Source: Gymnothorax reevesii (lineage: Eukaryota; Chordata; Actinopteri; Anguilliformes; Muraenidae). From it: a stretch of DNA of 64,000 bases. Of this stretch, positions 1 through 12,760 are shown piece by piece. Each line of letters starts with the position of its first letter. The first letter of the stretch is position 1. The position numbers were made by a program, and so were the translations under genes. The notes beneath the pieces were generated by a model. It did not search any database. It saw nothing but the letters and a program-made list of their open reading frames with translations, and was not told where the DNA came from. The stretch lies in the NCBI GenBank assembly GCA_029721435.1, contig CM056577.1, positions 116,248,219 to 116,312,218 on the forward strand, read 5' to 3'.

Positions 1-1909
1 ATATCATCGAGCGATAGTCCTGCGCTTCTTGCACATGATGCAAAAACCTGTCAGTAGAAATGCATACTATATGGTGTATTTTTTCATGGTCAAAATTTGT
101 GTTTTTCTATAAAATGCAATGGGCGCCAACATAGAAAAAGCTGATTTACTCAAAATGACTAAAATGGATATATTGCATTTTGGAACCAAACTCTTCATAT
201 ATATATATATATATATACACACGCACCCCGTCGCAAACACACAAACACACTCACGCACAAACACGCATGCAACTGAGCGACTGCATAGTAAACCTTTCAC
301 TGTTATACCCCATTATACGGTATCATGTGGATGATATAACACCCCTGCCTCAGATGTTGGCATGAGTCACCAATAGAAGAGGATTAGCTCAGCACACAAC
401 GCAGTTCAGTCATCCTCGTGCGAACACACTGGCAGGTGCGTCAGTGCAAGCCCCCATGTTTGCAGATGGAAGGCAGAGGCGGGACCATCACAAGCCGGGC
501 CTCATGGGGGTAGAACTTTATCTGACGGGACGTCTTCTTGACCAGCAGCATGATGTAATTGTCGTCTCGCACCCATCCGCAAAGCATCGCTCTCTCTGTT
601 TTTCTTTCGGCCTGAAGACTTTGCAACATCCCTCCTCTCATTACTTGGCTCCTGTCATGCTGTCACACCGTTCGTCCTGTCCCGGTCGAGATCTTTAAAT
701 ACGGCAAACAAATAACACTCTCTTCATTAGAGACCTGATTATTGATTACTGATTATAACACATTAGAAGACTTCAGTAGACTGAAGCACAACCTGGTGAA
801 CTAGGGTGGTTTAACAGCCTTGAAGGAATTAGCATTTCATTAGATAGGAATTTCACTGGGATCTCAGTGTTTAATTGGATAGAGTGAACAAGTGCAGTAA
901 ATTATGCCTATAATTGGATCTGCATGTTAAGTGCAGCATTGAGATGGCAAATACTGGAACTCCAGTTTAGTCAGCTGCTTTTTAGCTCAGTACTTCTGCA
1001 CACTGAATTTGATAGCAATTAATACTTGGGACTATCTTAGATGGGATCCCACCTGCCACTCTTCCGGTGCCCTTGCTTGTACATACCCACCTTCGAACTT
1101 GGCCTTCATTTCAATTTCGACTACACTCATTGTGACTGCGTCTTTCACGGTCATTACGCAATCAAGATGACAAAATCTGTCTGTAGACAGATAGACAGAC
1201 TGACGTGTACCCATCCGGCAAAGTACTCAAAACCACTTTTTTCCCCCACTTTTGTGGTAGTTGTGGTAGCTACAATGAGTTGATGCCTGGACAACTCTTT
1301 GCAATGATCTCACACACACATACACACACACACACAGAATCACAAGGTGAAAACAATACCAGTAGTAGCTGGTAACAAGGGTAACTAGGCTTCTGCTGGA
1401 ATTCAGCTGAATGTAAGTTAATGTGACCTCATGAGAAATGCCGTTCTTTCACTCAGAACTCCTGCCAAAACTCTAACAGTTTGAACCGGAACAGTGGCTG
1501 ACAGCCTAGGCTTATATTTTTGATGACCTCAGTTTCGTATATGTAAACTACTGTGAGCTCGATGCAGAATCTGAAATGCTTGCTGTGCACAAGCCCAGTA
1601 AGTTTAATGTTCAAATGTGGAACCATAATCAGTGAGGTGTCTGATCAGTGCACCGTTATTAGGGATTCAGTTACAACAAACCAAATGTCATATTTATATC
1701 GTTCGGGGATATTACATTTTTGGTCTGACCGCCGCCACCGCGGCGTCGTCCTACGTGTTAACGCGATAACTTCAGTAATATTTCAGTTAGAAATTTCATG
1801 TTTTGCCAATAAGTAAGTATCATAAAGAGGAAGAACTGATTTGATTTTGGACAATTTACAATTTCTAGATTGGCCACCCGGGGCCAAAAACTGAAAAATC
1901 TCTGTTTAT
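1..1909. other. No gene seen; simple repeats only
   Basis: I see no exon or transposon domain here. There is an (AT)n tract at about 197-217 running into a CA-rich stretch to about 268, and a (CA)n tract at about 1309-1337. Short open frames cross these repeats but encode only low-complexity peptides. Confidence 0.6.
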
Positions 1910-2352
1910 ATCATATCTCTGGAAATATTTGTCTGATTGACCTCAAATCGAGTGCAAATGAAAGGTCATGACCTGAGGATGTGTCCCACAATGATATTAT
2001 ACCTGTTTGGTTGAGAATTTTGACACAAGGTGGAGCTTTGTCACATAAAATTCACCATTTTTGCCATATCTTTGGAACCATTTGTCCATTTAATATGAAA
2101 CTATGTGCAACTGCAAGGTCATGACCTCACAACGTGTCACATGATGACATCATATCTGTATGGTTCAATATTTTGCCACCGGGTGGTGCTTTGTGATGAA
2201 AAATTATCATTTTGGCCATATCTTCAGAACCATTTGTCCGATTGACTTGAAATTAAGTTCAAATGAAAGTCTGTTCAAGGTCTATTCAAGGAATGGGGAA
2301 TTGGAGGATTGGGGGCGTTCAGGGATATACCCCAAGCCATCGCCTCCGACGG
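1910..2352 (+). repeat. Tandem repeat (about 155-bp unit) ending in a GC hairpin
   Basis: Two full units and a partial third start near 1910, 2067 and 2219. Each begins with a version of 'atatctttggaaccatttgt' and carries 'ggtcatgacct' or a decayed form of it. The third unit runs into a short GC hairpin (stem GCCATCG / CGACGGC, about 2333-2352) followed by ATAA. The same layout, repeated body plus hairpin tail plus TAA, occurs at 29.9-30.1, 36.5 and 47.0-47.3 kb. The element class is not identified; it is probably a non-autonomous mobile repeat. Confidence 0.6.
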
Positions 2353-3711
2353 CATAAGCCTAGTTTTCCTTGTTTTCATTTTGAAGTTGTTCTTGATTAT
2401 AGCCGATTGCATTACATCTTCTATGCTTTTTACTGCAAATGTACAGTAAGCTATGACCAAGACACTGAATCCAGCTATAAATACTGATGATACTGATGAG
2501 TTTATATCAGTCACTGCATTTTGTGAATGCAGTTCAGGGAAAATGGGAGCTGCTGGGTAATGTATAACTGTCATGCTGTCATCTGACCTATTTTGGAGCA
2601 GTCATTTTGGGTGAGTTTGTAAATCACAAAGACTTGGCAATAAAAAAGAGCAAGAGGATTCCTGAAAGGTGTAAAATTTCTCTGGCAATCATCAACTTAT
2701 CAGGCAGGCAGGTGTAGCTTTGCTGTGGTTTGATTTGGTTAACATTCAACAGGATATTGTGTAAGCAGATCTGTGACAAAATACAAATTCAAATACTTCT
2801 GACATGACCCACACAGAGAATTCTACAACTCAGTTTGGTGATGCATTGCAAATCTTGTCAGTAGCTTAAAAACTACCGTACCGTTTTTCCAGTTGAGACA
2901 AACAATTCCCTGGTATGTTCCACTTTAAATGTGCTTGACCTAATCCCATTTAACCAGACACGACTCAACCTCCGGGTGTGCAGGGGCTGGATGGCGCACA
3001 AAACCACCCCCAAAATCCCAAACTCAAATTGTTATTGCATACCCATACCCTGAGGACATACAGTCATAAGTCTTCTTTCAATCTACAAAACACATGTAGA
3101 CCAAATGAGCAAAGTCCCGCATACCCTCAAATATCAGCAAGAGGATGAGAAGCTGGACCATTTGTTCCCTGGCCTTGTCGAGAGTTGCATTGTTCCTCCA
3201 GCATCTGCAGTTTGACGACAGGACAAGGCCATCTTTCCAGCACCACGTAATTCCTTGAAGGTTGGTGCACGCCCTCTGGTCTCTATTGTTAAAGATGGGG
3301 ACCGCTGCCCTGGTCTTCCACTCCAAAAGGTTCTGTTCCAAAATTCCATGCAACACTGAGGACTCATGCCAACCACAGCACTCCAGCAACCTCCAAAGCA
3401 TTCAACATTTCCACTGAGGAGCTCTCACAGAGGACTACTCATCTATCGTACTTAAGCACTCCTTCCCCCTTCCAACTACGTCCCCTATTGAGTTTCACCA
3501 TCCTTGTTGAGAACAGCTTGGACAATTTTCCACTTCTGAGATTGCAAATGGTTTCCTTCTGCGCAGTGGGGTTGACTGGAAGTCCATCTCCACCGAGGTC
3601 TTTCCACAGTTCTTCGTGTTTCCTCCTGTCCCCGAAACGAAAGAGTAGGATCCCGAGTCAAGGCATGGAGTGTGTTAGTAATGCAGTGGGGATTGAGATC
3701 ACAGATTCAAG
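2353..3711. other. No feature recognised
   Basis: Both strands were read for exons, transposon motifs and repeats; nothing supportable was found. The open frames near 3078-3401 on the minus strand resemble no known domain. Confidence 0.5.
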
Positions 3712-3713
3712 CG

Positions 3714-3866
3714 GTTGAAAGGGGACTCCTTTCAAAGTTAGGCAGAGTTACTCTTGCTGATAGGGTGCGCAACACAGACGTCCAAGTGAAGCTCAGAATA
3801 GAGCTGAACTCAAAGGAGGCAGTTGCAGTACTTTGGGAATTTTCTGAGGGTGCCATGTGGATGCCC
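3714..3866 (+). pseudogene. Remnant of non-LTR retrotransposon ORF2 C-terminus
   Basis: One frame reads GLLSKLGRVTLADRVRNTDV, later followed by a Trp-Met-Pro-Pro stretch. This resembles the region after the reverse transcriptase of fish non-LTR elements, where 'L.LRDRVR..' precedes 'LRW.GH..RMPP'. Only about 50 codons are recognisable and the segment between the two motifs is decayed. It is a short relic with no function; assignment to a clade is not possible. Confidence 0.4.
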
Positions 3867-6189
3867 CCTCTGAGGGCACCACGCATGTCTTCCCTGTCAG
3901 TAACTCTGGGGCATTTCCTTGGAGATCATCTTTCTGTCTCTCCCCCTATCACTCTTTCTCTTTTGCACACGCTCACTCAATCACACACACAAACAGGAGC
4001 GCACATGTACTGATCAGCCATAACATTATGACTCAGGCTAGCCTAGATTATAGCTGGGGTACGAAACAGGCTAGCCCACTTTAACCCGGGTATTTTCTGG
4101 GCTGGGACGATACTTCGGCCTGTTACACTGGATCAATCAGCATTGCAACTGGACGTGTAATATCCTTTCACTTTGAGCCTAACTGAGCCCAAACAGCCTG
4201 CATTGAGCTTCAAAATGAGCCATTTCGATACAATTTTAACTTAACCAAGTTTTAACTGCTGAGGGCGGACCCGATTTTATCTCAGTATTCCCAATGATAA
4301 AAAAAACAGCACATTCATTCCAAATGAATAAGACGCAGAGAAACATTGTGGAAGAAGAATAGTTGAGTAAGGACACGAGGAGAGGACAAGTGTGATGATG
4401 AGGAAGATAGAGAGAGAGAGAGGGAGGAGGGAGCGTAATACTTTTCCATTAGTGTTCACCTGTCACCATGGAGACAACAGGCGACTAATTACTCTCACGC
4501 GCGCACACACAGGAAGCGTTGAAAAGGACAACAGGAAGTGCCTCGGCTCCAGTGCTGACGGGCCAAGAATTCCAGGAAGTTATTGTACTGTATGAAAACT
4601 GGCTGAGGAATTTGAGAAGTCTGGAGGCTGCCTTGTATCGCTGCCTGGAGACCGGGTACTTTGAAGATAACGGGGCTTCTATTTGATGGCTGTGCCGTAT
4701 TGTGCGGGTCAGACTGTTTGTTACCGGTTTCCCTCCGTCCTCATGGCCATGAGTCGAAGTAAAGCGCAGCGATGGCATTCTGTCAGGCAGGAATGTCAAA
4801 CTGTTTGAAGACAAGCCAGGTCCACATGTGGAATGCTGGGCATTTTTGAGTCATTTTAAGCAAAAAAAAAAAAAAAGAGAGAGAGAGAGAGTGGACCTCA
4901 CAAAAAGTTTGAGGAATTTGCTGCAACCATTGAACAGGCTACAATTTTTGGTGATTTCAACAGAAATGATTGTTTCCATTTTACAAAAATGAATTTCTTT
5001 ATACCGAGAAAGGAATATCCAGTATCCTAAAATGTAAATTTAACATGACATTTTACAAGGTAACCCATAATCTTTTTGCCAAGTAAAACACCTGAAAAAT
5101 GAAATGGTCACACTTCTGGTGTGACCAGTGCGGGCTACAGACCCCTTCTTCCATATTTCACCCATTCCATCCAAGAGGCGAAGCCGTCCCTCTGAGCGCA
5201 TTGGGTTTCCTGAGATGCACATTCCTTTTGCTGCGGATCTTTTGATCCCTCTAGCAGCACCTGCTTAATGAGGCCAGCCTCAAACCCAGAGCCCCAGGTC
5301 TATGACCTGTGACAGTCCTTCCAGCTAACGCGTGGACAGAGCTTTGGGAGAGGCAAGACCGAAAGCATTGTAAAAGCATCCCTATATCATACTTACAGGC
5401 AAAAACCCTTGTTTTAGGCTGATACACTGCATGGCGCAGATTATTGCTGTATTAACCCCCATGATATAAGATTTTTTTATCTGTTTCCTTTTATTGGAAT
5501 GTTTTCATGCTTCACTGTTCAAGAACTTTGTTTCCTTGAGGAATGAAATTTTAGGAATCATTGTTTTGCAGACATTCTGTATCAGTTTTCTAAGCCTCTG
5601 TTGCTTTCTGCAATGTTTTTTTCTTCTTCGCTGTTCTAGAACTTTATCGTTTTGAGGGTTGGATTTTTCAGAATCATCTTGTTTTGGCAATATTACAATT
5701 AATCACTGTTATAAACCACAATTGCTTTGCATTACCAGTAGTTATGAGTAAATAAGATACAGCATTTGAATGTCCATTTGAAAAAATTTGTGTTGCATTC
5801 GTGATTGTGCTCCTGGAAGAGTTGATGCACTGATATTAACTTTTTTTATGGTGGCCTTTGTCAGAGCACTTTGAGACCATCTTCATATGATGAAAAGTGG
5901 TATATCAATAAAAATGTTCATAATTCTTTTTTTTCATTTTCTGTCCCTCTTTTCTAAGTTTAGTATAGTTTAGTTAATTAGGTTTATTTGTAACAGGGAC
6001 CATGTGCAAAAATACATTAATCTCAACAGAGAGGAGAAGCTTGCACCAGATTTAGCTACTGGCTATATTCCATTTGCAGTCGCTGGGCCGCAGATGACCA
6101 GAAAACTCAAAATCAGAGAACAACCCATCACAACTGCTAAGTGATTATGCATTAGGTTAGTGTGCTTTCGTCTGTCTGAGGTTGCATTG
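3867..6189. other. No gene seen; A/GA simple repeat
   Basis: The only clear element is a poly-A tract followed by (GA)n at 4862-4891. Two similar AT-rich segments near 5510 and 5630 look like a decayed local duplication. No coding signal is supported. Confidence 0.5.
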
Positions 6190-6480
6190 GCCTGTGTTCT
6201 GTGTGTGTGTGTGTGAGTGAGTGTAGGCACACGAGTGCACAAGCACAGTTGTTTGTATTTATTAGAGTAACTGGGTGGTGTGTGTGTGTGTGTGCGTGTG
6301 TGCGTGCGTGCGTGCGTGTGTGTGTGCGCGCGCGCGTGTTTGTGTGTGTGTGTGTGTGTGTGCGTGTGTGAGTGCAGGCACATGAGTGCACAAGCACAGT
6401 TGTTTGTATTTATTAGAGTGACTGGGTGAGTGTTGACACAGTGGTGTGTGTGCTGTGTGTGTGTGTGTGTGTGCGAGTGT
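6190..6480. repeat. Compound GT microsatellite with a duplicated spacer
   Basis: Long (GT)n/(GC)n tracts alternate with two near-identical spacers of about 62 bp starting near 6217 and 6369, so the whole is a minisatellite with a unit of about 150 bp. The 181-aa minus-strand open frame across it is a string of His-Thr repeats and is not a protein gene. Confidence 0.85.
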
Positions 6481-7708
6481 GTTTCGGGGAGTTTGGTGTA
6501 GAGCGCATCTCTTTGCTTCACCCTGATCGTGTGCATGTCAGTGGAGAGGTTAACGACTTTAACCCCATTGGTGCTGGGCTGCACAAGACGTGCGGAAGGA
6601 TGTGTCAAAACAGTGGCCCACAGGCACCAAATAAGCCAATACCTGTAATGACAATGGAAATATACAACAGCCTAAGAAGGAAAATGAATCGAGAGATCAC
6701 TAAAATAATCTACTGAGCAGCCATCGATATGGGTAGTTTCATATTAAAACCTTGACTGGCTTCACAAAAGCTGCTTTATCAGTTACACAGGGTCTTTAAA
6801 TGCGGTAAATTGCCTTGAATTTCACCAGTCATGAGCCGTCTGGCAAGCTGAATACAGAAGCAATCGGAGCTGTCCATCTAGAAATGTTTGGAGGTTTTGC
6901 GACTGGCTCATTGCTCCGAGCTCAAAAGGTCTTGAGAAATTAATGGTGCCTGTTGGTGTTTAGCGCCCTCTCCTGTGCATCCATTGAATTGCCAGCTAAA
7001 TATTCCTAACCAAGAGTTCCAAGCCCTTCGAAGAATTCCTGCCAAATCATCATCTATACAGTTAATAAAAATCATTATTGCGCAGATCTCATTCAAGTTT
7101 TTAAAAACACGCTTGCAAAAGGTATAACTGAGCTCAAGGGTGCAGTTTGTGAAGCTGTGTGAATTCTAAAACTAATGGAATTGGTTCAAACAAAAAGCAG
7201 TATGCAGTTCATTCAGTGAAGGGTAGCGTATGTCCAGCTCAGAACAACTGAGTGACTAAATTTATTTATTTCTGCATGAAATATGTTGGCCTTACAGAGT
7301 GAATTTATAATAAGAGTCAAACGTTCTCTGAAATGTTTTACGCTATAACAGCAGCACGCCATATAGGTAGAAACATTGTCTTACGAGTTGTATAATCTAA
7401 AGATCAGAAAGTTCAACAGTTTCCCCCTTGATATTTCTGTCTCACTTAAATTGGAAGATTTTTACCACCAACTTTGGTTCTCATTTCAAACATTTGTGCA
7501 CAATTTTAAAATCTATAATCAAAACTGTTATTATGTTTCACACTCATCTTGATGTTAAAAACCTTGAATTTTTCATGAGAGGAGCTGTGTCACGGTTGCT
7601 GCTCATGCTAAGAAGTTATATCCCAAGAAAGCAACTCTGCTTGACTGCAAGTCATAATCTGATTCCATCATTGCCAATCCGTCCTCGTTTTTGCATTGTA
7701 TCTATATA
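6481..7708. other. No feature recognised
   Basis: AT-rich sequence with no exon, terminal repeat or transposon motif that I can support. Confidence 0.5.
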
Positions 7709-7925
7709 CAAACCCCAATTCCATTGAAGTTGGGACATTGAGTAACACGTAAATAAAAACAGAATACAATGATTTTCAAATCCTTTTTTTACCTGTATTC
7801 AGTTGAGTACACAACAAAGACAAGATATTTTATGTTCAAACGGATAAACTTTGTTTTTTTGAAAATATTCACTCATTTTGAACTTGATGCCTGCAATATC
7901 TGTCCAAAAATCTTGTTTGCCAACC
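7709..7925 (+). mobile_element. Tc1-like element, isolated left end
   Basis: After a TA dinucleotide the sequence starts 'caaaccccaattccattgaa' and continues with the AATAAAAACAG...ATACAATGATTT block typical of fish Tc1 inverted repeats. The complete element at 31064-32669 carries the same blocks. No transposase and no right end follow within several kb, so this is a truncated remnant. Confidence 0.75.
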
Positions 7926-8590
7926 TCATATTTAGGGTTTCACTTAATAATATGTTCACAAAGTATAACAAAAGCTACAATTTAGAAATATCAGACTCAA
8001 GGGAAACAATTCACACAGCAACCATCCACCTGAAAAGCTTGATAGATTATTGTAAACCAGTATAACTGAACTATACATTTTTTACTGAAAAGAATTAATG
8101 ACAATCTTAGTTCTTTTAATCTTCTAGTTCTTTTTCCATTACACCTTTCTACCTGTTAGCATATAAATGCAAATGTAACAGGGTTACTATAGATTGTTGA
8201 AGTTTGACTAATTTCATTTCAATATTCATTCGGTTTTCCATTTATATTCAAGAGGATCATTGAGCCTTTGTAATTTCTTTTGGTAAAAGCCTTTTCTTCT
8301 GCCTGCATCTGTGCAAGGCTTCTTGTGTTTGTTTGATTAGGGTTCCCTCATGTGGCGAGCGGTGGTGGTATTTATAGAAAAATGAAATTGTCAGCCAGCC
8401 CTCTTGCTTGCTGATGATTTTAACTGCGGAGCTGGCGCTGAATTGTACGTTACACCATCACTACCGACTACGTAAATGTCTTAGACTAACAGAGCTGGAG
8501 CTGAAAATAAATTCAGTGAACCTGACAGAAATTGTTGCGTGATTCCTCCTATCAGCCGAGATTGAACCAGAAATACTAAGAGGGGTTACA
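7926..8590 (+). other. Possible 5' LTR region of the gypsy element
   Basis: The stretch ends in TTACA immediately before a primer-binding-site-like sequence at 8591, so its right part is probably the end of a 5' LTR. The left LTR border is not visible and no matching 3' LTR was found downstream, so its length cannot be given. Confidence 0.3.
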
Positions 8591-8999
8591 TCTGGTGCCG
8601 TGACTGCGGGTGATCAACTTTACTTGTGATCCTACATCCAGCAGGCTGCGGGAGTGATCCATTACTGGGATAAGTTCCAGCCAGATATTGTTGTTTTTTT
8701 TTTATTTATAACATTTGAAGTTTCAATGACTCTCAGCCGTTTTGGCTCACTTACGACTGTTATTTGGAGAGTCAATTCTATCGCATATTACATTTAGCCA
8801 GCTTAGTGGTGGAAGTGACGGTTGCATGCAAATTATCCTCCCACTGATTGTGGTGATATAGAAGTGCATTTAATGTCTTTTACTGGCTTAGTGCTATACT
8901 GCTCCTCGTTTTGTGCATGCAAGTATGTATATATACATTTTCAATTTTTAGGAAAGTTAATTTGTAGGATTTCACTAATTGAACTTGTGTTGCTGTTGT

Positions 9000-10304
9000 G
9001 TAACTAGGACAGAGGTAAACAGCAAAGAGCCTTGTGACATGGGTGCTCGTTCAACAGTGAGTTTTGGCAGGGGACTGACCTTACCCACTAATTCACTATC
9101 GCCCCCCAGTCATGCGGGTTCTTGGGGTTATGGTATTCCTGCAAACTCTGGTGAGGGAGGGACTAGTTTGTTGTTTGATCAGGCTGCCCAAACCCCTTTC
9201 ACTTCCACTCCTATTCATCACCAGTCTAGTGAGACAGAGAGTGCACTGCAACATCTGGGTGTTTTAATCACAGAGCTGGGAAAGCACAGTCGCGGCTAGG
9301 CTACTGTCACAAAGGGGGAGTGTTAACTGCCAGAACAGGGATGGTAGCTGTGCACCAGCTGGTGGCACTACAGTGGACCTGGCGCAGCTCAGTATGGCCC
9401 TGAAATCAGATTGCAAAGAGCCCCCTATCTTTTGTGGTGAGGCGACTGACAAATGCTCTGTCCATGAATGGATTGACTTAATGTCAGTGTATCTGAGAAA
9501 GACGTGTGTCAGCATTGCTGACCAGTCTGATGAAATCCTAAGCAGGCTGATGGGGAGGGCCAGGGATTTAGTGCGAATCGGACTACGCAGTGAACCATCA
9601 CTGAGTGAGCAACAGCTTGATACAATCTATGCTATCCTAAAACAACATTTCAGTGGCCTGTCATATTCATCCATGCTGCTTGCTGATTTTTAAAGCACAC
9701 TTTCCAGGGCTCATGAGAGTCCAATTGATTACTGGGTGCGCCTTTACAAGGCAGCTGATATAGCAGAAGAGTGTCTGCAGCGTCTCTCCTGACGCTTGTT
9801 GACAGTTGGACGGGTAACGAGGTCCAAGAGAGAATTGACAAGTATCATAGGGAGGTGAAATCCAGAACCAGTAAACCTATAGCGATTCAGGTAGCCAGAC
9901 AGACTGTCGCTATGGTGGGTGATGATGTACAGGATGCAGGGAGATCCGAGTCTGACATTCTTGTACAGTCCTATAAGCAGAATGTGGGTCAACCCTTAAG
10001 TGTGGAATTGGCTTCGATACGGAACAGCATGGACAAAATGACAGAGATGCTAACACATATAACTGCCCCTACAAAGCCTCTTACCTTGCAAGTTTATAAC
10101 CATTCGTACCAAAGGAGAAAAGTCTCAGAGCCTGGGGGTTGCAGTATTTGTTGCGACAGTTCTCACTTTACCTTCGCCCAGAGTCGGCTGCGCCACCTGT
10201 GTTTCTTCTGTCACCAATCTGGCCACATGCGACAACAGTGCCCTAACATGTTCCCTATGGCGCCTCGGTCTGCACCTGTCTCCCCTTTGGATCAGGGAAA
10301 CTAG
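9000..10304 (+). pseudogene. Gypsy gag remnant with CCHC zinc knuckle
   Basis: Three overlapping frames (to 9299, 9373-9693, 9771-10304) together give a gag-like protein. The middle part has a Pro-Pro-x-Phe-x-Gly entry and a helical HEWIDLM segment. The C-terminus has CFFCHQSGHMRQQC, a C-x2-C-x4-H-x4-C nucleic-acid-binding knuckle. Stops and frameshifts near 9299, 9693 and 9790 rule out a working product. In a live element gag would form the particle and package RNA. Confidence 0.75.
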
Positions 10305-10330
10305 ACAGCCTACAGTTTGAGAGGGGCAGT

Positions 10331-11106
10331 GTGGGCCTTAGTGGCGAATCCCTCAGTACTGATCTCCAGTCAGTGTATGAGTCAGTTTGTGAGAGTGTGC
10401 CTAGTCACCAGACAGTCATCCTTCAGAATACACAGTGGTTGAAAGGCAGTGATAGTTTGTTCTACACAGCTGTGGTTATAAATGGATGTGATACTGTTGG
10501 TGCCATGTTAGACACAGGTTCCGTGGCACAGGTTCATGTTCTGTGAGTGAGGAGGTGGAACAAAGGCTCATTGCCGCTGGCACCCTAGACAGCGGTGGGC
10601 AGCAAGAATTAGCTATTGTTCTGATTGGATGTGGGGGGGAGAGGGTGAATCCTAGGAGAGTTTGTGATTTGAAGCTCAAAGTATATAGGTGCACAGTGAT
10701 TGTTCCCACACTGGTTGTTCCCGGTCAAACAGATGAGCTCATTATTGGGACGAATGTGATTAAGTATCTGATTCATAAATTCAAGGAATCAGATGTGTAT
10801 TGGAAAATGATTTCTGAGGCGACTGGTCCTGACATTAGAGGACGTGATGGCTTTCTAGCTATGCTTGCTGGTGTACATCGGTGGAAAGGCGAGGATGTGC
10901 CTGATATTGTGGGGACTGTCAAACTCGCTCAAGCTGTGACTCTTTCACCGGGTCATGAACACCTTGTGTGGGGTCAACTCCCAAAGAAGTGCCGTGGCTC
11001 GCTAGGCTGTACTGTGGTGGTTGAGCCAACAGTCTCGTTCTGCCCCAAAAAATATTCTTGTTGGCAGAGTGGTGACTCCTTTGTGGGGAGATGGATGGAT
11101 CCCTAA
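10331..11106 (+). pseudogene. Gypsy aspartic protease remnant
   Basis: The first frame ends with MLDTGSVA, the active-site motif of retroelement aspartic proteases (D-T-G). A frameshift near 10543 leads into a second frame with VVPGQTDELIIGTNVI, matching the C-terminal half of gypsy proteases. The protease would process gag-pol. It lies between the gag knuckle and the reverse transcriptase, as expected. Confidence 0.7.
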
Positions 11107-11151
11107 TGAAGGTCATAAACCCCACAGAGAAGCTGATAGCAATGAGGAGGA

Positions 11152-12142
11152 ATGCTAAGTTGGCAGATGTGTCGCCATGTCTGGTTGTTGAGGATCTCCA
11201 GCCTGCTGACAGTTTGTGTTTTCGTTCTAGCAGCCAGCATGTCTCAACAGAACCGACCCTTGAATTCCAACATGGAAGAAGCCCTGAGAGAACATGGGTT
11301 GAGTGACTTGAACCTTGGCTCTTGTGAAGTGTCGGATCGCTGTCGGAAAGAGTTGTGCAAACTTGCGCTGAGATATTCTGACGTCTTCTATAAGCAGAGA
11401 CTTGATTCTGGCGAAGTGAAGGACTTCGTCCACAAAATCCACCTAGTGGATGAAAGACCTTTCAAACTCCCTTACAGACGTGTGCCACCAGCCCACTACC
11501 AGAAGCTCAGAGTGACAGTGAATGAAATGGAGGAAAGGGGAATTATCAGAAAGTCAGCCAGTGAGTTTGCATCACCGCTTGTCTTGGTTTGGAAGAGGAA
11601 TGGAGATCTACGAATCTGCACTGATTTCCGCTGGCTCAATCCCCGGACAGTGAAGGATGCCTACCCTCTTCCCCATCAGGAAGATTGCCTTGCTGCTTTG
11701 GGGGGGGGAGAATGCACTGTTCAGCACCATAGACCTCACGTCTGGATTCTATAACATCCCCCTTTACGAAGACCATAAGAAGTTTACTGCATTCGCCTCA
11801 CCTGTTGGGCTTCACGAATACAACAGGCTTCGCCAAAGACTGTGTAACAACCCAGCGAGTTTTATGCGCATGATGATGAAGATTTTTGGGGACCAGAACT
11901 TCTTGAGCTTACTCTGTTACCTTGATGATCTTATGGTTTTTGCGCCGGATGAGGAGGAAGCTCTGAAGAGACTCGAGATGGTTTTTGAACGGTTGCGGAT
12001 AAACAACCTCAAGCTGGCCTCCAAGAAGTGCCACCGTCTGTGCCACTCAGTGCACTTCTTGGGACACGTCATTGACAGCAGTGGTGTTGCAACAGACCCT
12101 GTTAAGGTGGAAGCCATACAAAGGTGGATAAGTTGGGCTTGA
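11152..12142 (+). pseudogene. Gypsy reverse transcriptase remnant
   Basis: The first frame contains RKSASEFASPLVLVWKRNG and LRICTDFRWLN (fingers). The second contains FSTIDLTSGFYNIPL (first catalytic Asp) and CYLDDLMVFA (the YxDD box). The switch between frames falls at the G run at 11700-11708. Outside that shift the domain is well preserved, so this was a typical gypsy reverse transcriptase; it now lacks a continuous frame. Confidence 0.88.
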
Positions 12143-12749
12143 TGCTTCCTGATGGCGGGACCCCATGTCCTAAGAAGATAAAGTCATTCCTTAGTCTCGT
12201 CATGTGGTACCAACGCTTTATCCCAAATTGCTCTAAGGTGGCTAAGCCTCTCTTCCTGTTAACATTCAAAACTAAATTCAATCAAGCAAAAAAAGAGGGG
12301 GGGGACAGAGATGTGTGACTTACAGAAAACTGACAGCTACAGACTGGACCCAAAAGTGTGACCAAGCTTTACAGAGATTTAAAGATGCTTCACTAACCAA
12401 CGTCGTACTCGCTCACCCAGATTTCTCTAGGCCATTTATCCTCTGCACTGATGCGTCTTCTGATGGCTTAGGTGGTGTTCTTTCCCAGGTTGCTCCAGGT
12501 GACGAACGGGCCCACCCAATAGCATTCGCAAGTAAGTCCCTCAACAAAGCTCAGAATAAATACCCTGCTCACCGCTTGGAGTTTCTAGCTCTGAAATGGG
12601 CAGTCTGCGAGAAATTCAGACAGTCATGTTTTCACTGCATGGATGGACAACAAACCACTCGCCCACATTCTGTCAAAGCCAAAGCTGGAGCTGTGGAATC
12701 CCCACCGCCATCTTTGGTGTCGTTCCAGTTGCGTGAAAAACAGAAGTGA
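12124..12749 (+). pseudogene. Gypsy RNase H remnant
   Basis: After the connection region (VMWYQRFIPNCSKVAKPL) the frame at 12315 carries FILCTDASSDGLGGVLSQ, the first catalytic Asp of gypsy RNase H, followed by the expected RLEFLALKWAV helix. A shift then scrambles the C-terminus and the element stops without an integrase. Confidence 0.82.
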
Positions 12750-12760
12750 ACTTGGTGAGA

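Larger units (their letters stand above)
8591..12760 (+). mobile_element. Decayed Ty3/gypsy LTR retrotransposon (gag-pol, no integrase)
   Basis: The order is a primer-binding-like site (tctggtgccgtgactgcggg at 8591), gag with a CCHC knuckle, aspartic protease, reverse transcriptase and RNase H, all on the + strand. This order and the motifs place it in Ty3/gypsy. Integrase and 3' LTR are absent, so the right half is truncated near 12.75 kb. The frame is broken at least seven times, twice at or beside runs of G (11700-11708 and about 12297-12303). It is a dead copy. Confidence 0.85.

Noticed and set aside
6063..6608. 181-codon open frame on the minus strand
   Set aside because: It is translated GT/CA microsatellite (His-Thr repeats) with no domain; length comes from the repeat, not selection.
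8326..8590. A defined 5' LTR for the gypsy element at 8.6-12.8 kb
   Set aside because: Only the right border before the primer-binding-like site is convincing; no second copy of the sequence was found after 12.7 kb to fix its length.
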